The notes under the pieces: model-generated
What the model saw: the letters and a program-made list of their open reading frames with translations, nothing else
The model's database searches: none
Told to the model about the DNA's origin: nothing
In this document: positions 22,800 through 26,890 of the stretch, piece by piece
Layout of the letters: each line of letters starts with the position of its first letter
Position numbering within the stretch: the first letter of the stretch is position 1
Source: a virus
Length of the DNA: 26,890 bases
Reading direction: 5' to 3' (one strand)
IMG/VR virus record: IMGVR_UViG_3300030106_000462
Coordinates: 1-26,890 of that record
Made by a program: the position numbers and the translations under genes

Positions 22800-22883
22800 G
22801 TGAGGACAGACGAAACTGTATGCGTATTATGCATAATGTTTTGGGTTGCTTGTGGTATGTTTTATGCTACTGTAACTTTTTAA
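22800..22883 (+). CDS. 27-residue membrane peptide, GTG start
   Basis: 27 residues: a short charged start (MRTDETV), then a hydrophobic helix with Cys8, Cys11 and Cys18 (CVLCIMFWVACGMFYA) to the C-terminus. The GTG follows a perfect AGGAGGT. It is too short for normal gene finders. It closes the plus-strand operon, and its TAA (22881-22883) overlaps the end of the minus-strand operon. The size and single helix suit a lysis regulator (antiholin-like), a toxin-like peptide or a membrane-protein modulator. The Cys pair suggests a possible disulphide or metal contact. The function is unknown. Confidence 0.6.
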   Translation: MRTDETVCVLCIMFWVACGMFYATVTF

Positions 22884-23113
22884 TCCGTATTTTGAACACG
22901 GGCATTTAAACAAGATTCAATATAACTATGTATTTCATCAAGTTTAACTGTAGCTTCTCTTATGATAACCCGAAGATTTTCATAGTCTTGTCGGGATAGA
23001 TATTTTTTAAGTTTCGCTATATCAACTTTAGTTCTTTCAGTGACAAGGTTTCCACTTTTGTCATACAGTAATCTATAAGCTAAAAGTTGTGCTTCATTTC
23101 GTTTCGTTTTCAT
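22880..23113 (-). CDS. Small helical protein downstream of nrdB, unknown function
   Basis: 77 residues from the ATG at 23113, chosen because AGGA lies about 8 bases upstream; a TTG 15 bases earlier has no ribosome site. It is basic and helical, with KRNEAQLLAYRLLYDKSGNL, TKVDIAKLKKYLSRQDYENL and a Glu/Ile-rich helix. No metal or catalytic motif is visible. It overlaps the end of nrdB by 20 bases and is the last gene of the minus-strand operon. A role in nucleotide metabolism or its control is possible from context only. Confidence 0.7.
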   Translation of the reverse strand: MKTKRNEAQLLAYRLLYDKSGNLVTERTKVDIAKLKKYLSRQDYENLRVIIREATVKLDEIHSYIESCLNARVQNTD

Positions 23114-24086
23114 TGTTAAATCCTGCAAAGGTTAATTGTCCGTAATCACCTCTGAGTCCAGCTTTCTGATATGAAGTAGCTCTACCTTCAAAAAAGTTTT
23201 GATGTTCAACTCCCAACACATCGTCTAACCACATCAGAGGATTATCTTTCTGATTAAAGTTAGGTTTAAGTCCTAACTGTAATAATCTTCTATCGGCAAT
23301 GTATTTGTTATACGCATACATTTCCTCTTTGGTTAGCCCTTCTATATCTCCCATCTCAAATACTAAGTCAAGAAACTTTTCTTCAAGTTTTACCATCTCT
23401 CTACATATCTGATAAATTTCTTTTTTAAAGTCGTCTGTCCAGATGTCTAGATTTTCTTTGATAAATTCTCTAAATAATTTAGTCATAGCTTCTACATGTA
23501 AGCTTTCATCTTTGATAGAGTATGCCACAATCTGACACATGCCTTTCATCTTACCAAATCTTTGAAAGTTCATGAGTATAGCGAAGCTACTGAATAGCTG
23601 TAAGCCTTCCGTAAAGGCTGAATAAACGGCTAAAGCTTTGGCGATAGTCTTCTTATCAGACTTAATAGTTTTAAGGTCTGTAATGTACGCATGTTTGTCA
23701 GACATTTCTTCGTATTCAGCAAAAGCTTTGTATTCTATTTCAGGCATTCCAACAGTATCTAATAGTAAACTGTAGGCATGTTGATGGATTGCTTCCATGT
23801 TGCCAAAGGATAGCATCATCATTCTAGCTTCTGGAAGTTTGAAAAGTTGCATATACTTTTCTACATAACCTGAAGCAACATCTACATCTGACTGAGTAAA
23901 CAATCTGAATATCTGAACTAAAAGATTCTTTTCTGAATCAGTTAATCTTTCATTCCAATCTTTTACATCAGTATGTAGTGGTACTGACATAGGATGCCAA
24001 TGCATTCTGTTTTGTAAATCGTAATACTCAAACATCCAACTATAGTCAAATGGTTTGTAGTAATCTCTAGTTTTTAATAAGCTCAT
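23094..24086 (-). CDS. nrdB: Ribonucleoside-diphosphate reductase, small (beta) subunit, class Ia
   Basis: 330 residues. It holds the di-iron tyrosyl radical cofactor needed by the large subunit to make deoxyribonucleotides. Metal ligands read in order: Asp67 (FTQSDVDVA), Glu98 and His101 (NMEAIHQHAY), Glu160 (FTEGLQLF), Glu194 and His197 (KDESLHVEAM). Tyr105 sits four residues after the first His, in the place of the radical tyrosine of E. coli (Tyr122), so a Tyr-radical enzyme is expected. The start is set at 24086 because GGAGG (24093-24097) lies 6 bases before it; a longer reading to 24119 has no support. It overlaps the zinc-ribbon gene by 20 bases and is in the same operon as the large subunit. 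Confidence 0.95.
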   Translation of the reverse strand: MSLLKTRDYYKPFDYSWMFEYYDLQNRMHWHPMSVPLHTDVKDWNERLTDSEKNLLVQIFRLFTQSDVDVASGYVEKYMQLFKLPEARMMMLSFGNMEAIHQHAYSLLLDTVGMPEIEYKAFAEYEEMSDKHAYITDLKTIKSDKKTIAKALAVYSAFTEGLQLFSSFAILMNFQRFGKMKGMCQIVAYSIKDESLHVEAMTKLFREFIKENLDIWTDDFKKEIYQICREMVKLEEKFLDLVFEMGDIEGLTKEEMYAYNKYIADRRLLQLGLKPNFNQKDNPLMWLDDVLGVEHQNFFEGRATSYQKAGLRGDYGQLTFAGFNNENETK

Positions 24087-24234
24087 TATTTTCCTCCTTT
24101 GGTAAATAAACCATAACAAGTGTTTTACAATTAGGGCAACTTAAATTAGTTTTAATAATGTAATCTTCGTTTTCTTCTTCAATATCGTGGTCTCCACCCC
24201 AAATTAATTTTGTATTACAGTGCCAACATTTCAT
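24067..24234 (-). CDS. Four-cysteine zinc-ribbon protein between the reductase subunits
   Basis: 55 residues. Two CxxC knuckles (Cys3/Cys6 and Cys33/Cys36) are separated by an acidic loop (GGDHDIEEENED), which fits a zinc ribbon. GAGGG at 24240-24244 lies 5 bases before the ATG at 24234, within the end of nrdA; a longer reading from upstream is less likely. The gene sits one base after nrdA and overlaps the start of nrdB by 20 bases. Such a tight place between the two reductase subunits suggests a related role (redox partner, assembly factor or regulator), but no such role is known to me. It may instead be a nucleic-acid binding protein. Confidence 0.8.
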   Translation of the reverse strand: MKCWHCNTKLIWGGDHDIEEENEDYIIKTNLSCPNCKTLVMVYLPKEENNELIKN

Positions 24235-24235
24235 A

Positions 24236-26125
24236 TTATCCCTCACAAGCAATACATTCCACATCATCTAATTTAATTCGTGGAACTTTAATGTTAACAT
24301 TCTCTGCAGCTTTAGCAGCATCAGACCTAAAATAATAAAGTGATTTTAATTTATTAGCACCATACCAATGAACATCACTAACATACTGTAAGTATTCATT
24401 ATGCTGTTCTTGATTCTGACTCGAATCAGGTAAGATAAAAAATAAATTAACACTTTGACTTTGACATATAAACTCTTGTCGTTTATACGCATGTTCGACA
24501 ACCCAGATTTGATTTATCTCATCTGCGGTTTTAAATACTTCTTTTTCTTCTTTTGTAAATAACTTTAACTCTTGTATTGACCCACGATTATCACTAATAT
24601 CTTGCCAAACTTTCTTACGCTTTTTAGGGTCGGTTACTTTTTTGTTGATGAGTTTTTCAAGGTTTTTGTTTTTGACTTTATAGCTTCCAGATAGCGTTTT
24701 ATGAGTGAAGACGTTAGCCCTGATGGGTTCGATGGATGGAGAAGTTCCCCCACAAATAATACTGGAACTAGCATTAGGTGCAACAGCAAGGAGATGGCAA
24801 TTCCTAAGACCAGAATTAGAAATATCAGGAGCTTCCCCCCGTAATACAGCAAGTCTTCGAGATGCACTAACAGCAGCTCCTTTGATGAACTTAAATAATT
24901 TATAGTTGATTCCAGTCGAGAAGATTCCCTCAAAGGAAATGTTCTGATTTTGTAAATAAGAATGAAAACCCATAGCACCAAGACCGATAGACCTTTCACG
25001 ATAGGCTGAATAAGCAGCTTTAGTAAAGCCTTCTTTACCTTCTTTAATATGTTTTTTAAATCTTTCAAAATTTGCATTATATCCTCCAAGTGAATTTAAA
25101 TCGACTGCATTTTCAATAAAGTGTTCTAGTACATTGTCAAGCATAGTGACTAAATCATCAATAAATTTTTCTTCTTTAGACCATTCATCAAAGTGTTCAA
25201 GGTTGACACTTGACAAACAACAGACTGCAGTTCTTTCTTCATTAGTAGGTAAAGTTATTTCTGAACATAAGTTGCTTTGTTTTACCTCTAAACCTAAATC
25301 TTTTTGTCCTTGTGGTAGAGCATCATTACAATTATCTATATTAACAATATAAGGCTCTCCAGTTTCTGCTCTAGCATCTAATAGTTTAGACCAGAGTTCT
25401 CTAGCTTTTATAATCTTAACAGCTTCATTTGTTTTCGGGTCAATCAATCGCCAATCGTCATCTTCTTCTACAGCTTTTAAAAATGCATTAGTTATGTTAA
25501 CTCCATTGTGTAAGTTCAAGCATTTTCTATTTACATCACCACCGGATTCTTTTCTCATTACCATGAACTCTTCAATCTCTGGATGTGATATATCCATGTA
25601 AGCAGCATAACTACCTCGTCTAGTCACTCCTTGATTAAAAGCTAACATCTGAGAGTCTACTACTTTCATAAATGGTATTGAGCCAGTAGACTTACTACCA
25701 TTACTTGTAGGTATACCATCACTTCTAATGTCTCCCCAATAACCTCCAATACCTCCACCAGAACTAGCTAACCAAATGTTTTCATCATAGTGGCTAGACA
25801 AACCTTCACGATTATCAGGAACATAATTAAGAAAACAACTGATAGGTAAACCTCTAGTTGTACCCCCATTAGAAAGAATAGGAGTAGAAAACATAAACCA
25901 AAGATTAGAAACATAATTATAAATTCTTTGAGCCATGTCAAAGTCAGTTTCTTCTTTAAATGTAGAAACAAATACTGAAGCTCTAGCAAAAGCTTCTTGT
26001 GGCGAAGTTTCGTTCTGCCATAAGTATCTATCTTGAAGAGTATCTAAACTAAACTTGTCTAGTTTTTTATCTCTGTCATAGTTTATAATTATTCCTAAAT
26101 AAGGATGTTCACCCTTTTTTTCCAT
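24236..26125 (-). CDS. nrdA: Ribonucleoside-diphosphate reductase, large (alpha) subunit, class Ia
   Basis: 629 residues, shorter than the usual E. coli-type protein (about 760) because the N-terminal ATP-cone is missing; it begins within the core helical region. It reduces ribonucleoside diphosphates. Key residues: Cys97 (LPISCFLN, partner Cys), Asn285/Cys287/Glu289 (NLCSEI, active site), Cys302 (AVCCLSSVNL, partner Cys), Tyr597-Tyr598 (SLYYF, radical path), and the C-terminal redox pair Cys624/Cys627 (ECIACEG). All catalytic parts are therefore present. GGAGG (26132-26136) lies 6 bases before the ATG. Lacking the cone, it should not be inhibited by dATP through that site, as in several phage enzymes. 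It shares the operon with nrdB, DUF3310 and an endonuclease. Confidence 0.95.
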   Translation of the reverse strand: MEKKGEHPYLGIIINYDRDKKLDKFSLDTLQDRYLWQNETSPQEAFARASVFVSTFKEETDFDMAQRIYNYVSNLWFMFSTPILSNGGTTRGLPISCFLNYVPDNREGLSSHYDENIWLASSGGGIGGYWGDIRSDGIPTSNGSKSTGSIPFMKVVDSQMLAFNQGVTRRGSYAAYMDISHPEIEEFMVMRKESGGDVNRKCLNLHNGVNITNAFLKAVEEDDDWRLIDPKTNEAVKIIKARELWSKLLDARAETGEPYIVNIDNCNDALPQGQKDLGLEVKQSNLCSEITLPTNEERTAVCCLSSVNLEHFDEWSKEEKFIDDLVTMLDNVLEHFIENAVDLNSLGGYNANFERFKKHIKEGKEGFTKAAYSAYRERSIGLGAMGFHSYLQNQNISFEGIFSTGINYKLFKFIKGAAVSASRRLAVLRGEAPDISNSGLRNCHLLAVAPNASSSIICGGTSPSIEPIRANVFTHKTLSGSYKVKNKNLEKLINKKVTDPKKRKKVWQDISDNRGSIQELKLFTKEEKEVFKTADEINQIWVVEHAYKRQEFICQSQSVNLFFILPDSSQNQEQHNEYLQYVSDVHWYGANKLKSLYYFRSDAAKAAENVNIKVPRIKLDDVECIACEG

Positions 26126-26390
26126 TCTTTTCCTCCAATCTTAAAATGTAAATTGCTATCATTGTATAGTGTATAATCTTTAGTAAGTCATCAATATTCT
26201 TACCATCTTTCTTACCAAACCTCATGGCATATTTCATAATGTTTCCCATAGCAAACCCTTCGCCATAACCAGCATCAAGTATCATGTCAGTAGCTTGATA
26301 TTTTCCATGTGAATAGTGCTTATCATAAGTACCATCAACATAATGTTCTATCATTTTTAATATTATTTTTTCGTCAAATTTATAATTCAT
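26109..26390 (-). CDS. DUF3310-type phage protein
   Basis: 93 residues from the ATG at 26390; a longer reading to 26513 lies inside the endonuclease gene and lacks a site. It contains KFDEKIILKMIEHYVDGTYD, then AGYGEGFAMGNIMKYAMRFG, KDGKNIDDLLKIIHYTMIAI and a charged end. The pattern of a Gly-rich turn, G-N-x-x-K-Y-x-x-R-x-x-K and D-L-x-K-x-x-x-Y is that of DUF3310, sometimes called a nucleotide-kinase-like phage protein; its activity is not established. It overlaps nrdA by 17 bases and the endonuclease by 11, in keeping with a nucleotide metabolism operon. Confidence 0.75.
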   Translation of the reverse strand: MNYKFDEKIILKMIEHYVDGTYDKHYSHGKYQATDMILDAGYGEGFAMGNIMKYAMRFGKKDGKNIDDLLKIIHYTMIAIYILRLEEKNGKKG

Positions 26391-26823
26391 TGTCTTTCCA
26401 TTCATCAGGTAAATTGCCTTCATAAAACCAACGGAAGTTATTAGCTTCTGCCCATTCAGCATGAGTTCTTTTAGTTCCATCTCTTCTTTTCTTAGCTTGA
26501 GGCATAGGAGCATAAGGTTTTTGAAAAAAGAAAACCAGTTCTACATTATCAGGTAAAGCATCACGAATGTGGATGTATTTACTGTACTCTGCATAATCCC
26601 AAAATCTGCCTTTAGCTTCAATTAAGATAACCTTTTCGTCATCAAACACTCTGACAAAATCAGGTTCGTATTTTTTAGGAATATTATAACTAACTGTATC
26701 GTAGTGATGCAGCCACTTGTTAAATAATCTTTGATGTATTTCGTATTCCCAATGACTATCGTAGCCTCTAGGAATACCTGCCTCTTTCTTAGGTCTTGGT
26801 TTTCTTGGTTTTCTTCTTGCCAT
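26380..26823 (-). CDS. T7 endonuclease I-like Holliday junction resolvase
   Basis: 147 residues, about the length of T7 gp3 (149). It has a basic N-terminus (ARRKPRKPRPKK), then SHWEYEIHQRL (Glu26/Glu28), YEPDFV (Asp55) and ILIEAKGRF (Glu69, Lys71): the PD-(D/E)xK order E ... PD ... ExK that T7 endonuclease I uses with two metal ions. It cuts branched DNA, such as Holliday junctions, during replication and before packaging. The C-terminal part with NNFRWFYEGNLPDEW fits the family's end. Only a weak GAAG site precedes the ATG; the upstream gene overlaps it. It belongs to the minus-strand DNA-metabolism block. Confidence 0.82.
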   Translation of the reverse strand: MARRKPRKPRPKKEAGIPRGYDSHWEYEIHQRLFNKWLHHYDTVSYNIPKKYEPDFVRVFDDEKVILIEAKGRFWDYAEYSKYIHIRDALPDNVELVFFFQKPYAPMPQAKKRRDGTKRTHAEWAEANNFRWFYEGNLPDEWKDNEL

Positions 26824-26890
26824 TTTTCTTCACAGTAGAGTCATAGTTCTTAGCAAGTTTCCAATACTCTAAAATATTATTAAACATTCC
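26789..26890 (-). CDS. Partial or very small ORF with basic tail
   Basis: An open frame enters from the window edge and stops at 26789, overlapping the endonuclease start by 35 bases. A possible ATG at 26887 would give 32 residues beginning MFNNILEYWKLAKNYD, followed by a Lys/Thr-rich end. No ribosome site is visible for that ATG in the remaining 3 bases. It may be a tiny gene or the end of a longer upstream gene; no function can be given. Confidence 0.4.
   Translation of the reverse strand, partial: GMFNNILEYWKLAKNYDSTVKKNGKKKTKKTKT

Noticed and set aside
24634-25089. 151-residue minus-strand frame within nrdA
   Set aside because: It lies in another frame of a fully supported nrdA coding region, is rich in Leu/Ile/Ser without domain pattern, and has no start signal.
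26391-26513. Longer N-terminus for the DUF3310 protein
   Set aside because: The extension lies wholly within the endonuclease frame, lacks a ribosome site and does not look like the family's start.

Overview
The window is one contiguous piece of an AT-rich, tightly packed phage genome. The gene set (portal, scaffold, HK97-type capsid protein, tubular proteins A and B, fibre, large internal virion proteins) fits a short-tailed, podovirus-like phage. From memory of similar proteins, the nearest relatives are uncultured marine podoviruses and phages of Pelagibacter-like bacteria. The host is an inference; no sequence here proves it. No integrase, tRNA, CRISPR array or insertion sequence was seen, and no gene-free stretch exceeds about 130 bases.

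Positions 1-22883, plus strand, hold the late genes. The order is portal (3' part only), a small gene buried in the portal tail in another frame, an acidic EF-hand protein, a structured gap, scaffold, and major capsid protein with a strong UUCG-loop terminator. Next come two tiny basic proteins, tubular protein A, tubular protein B/nozzle, and a long repetitive fibre ending in an S74 intramolecular chaperone. A short virion-like protein and a membrane/coiled-coil protein follow. A block of about 10.6 kb (10831-21422) then encodes five candidate internal or ejection proteins. The largest, 1653 aa, carries what looks like an ADP-ribosyltransferase-type domain near its C-terminus, bracketed by two near-identical 15-residue linkers. 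A lysis cassette closes the strand: an M15 peptidase endolysin, a conserved small protein, a three-helix-type holin, a single-helix holin-like protein, and a 27-residue membrane peptide with the best Shine-Dalgarno sequence in the window.

Positions 22880-26890, minus strand, hold part of the nucleotide/DNA metabolism module. In transcription order these are a partial ORF, a T7 endonuclease I-like resolvase, a DUF3310 protein, the class Ia ribonucleotide reductase large subunit (no ATP cone), a four-cysteine zinc-ribbon protein, the small subunit, and a small protein of unknown function. Nearly all adjacent genes overlap. The two modules converge, and their last stop codons overlap at 22880-22883.

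Most interesting: the 218-nt dual-coding overlap in the portal gene, the ART-like domain in a protein probably injected with the DNA, the structured gap before the scaffold gene, the zinc-ribbon gene between the reductase subunits, and several overlooked mini-genes. All functions are inferred from reading the sequence; no database search was run.
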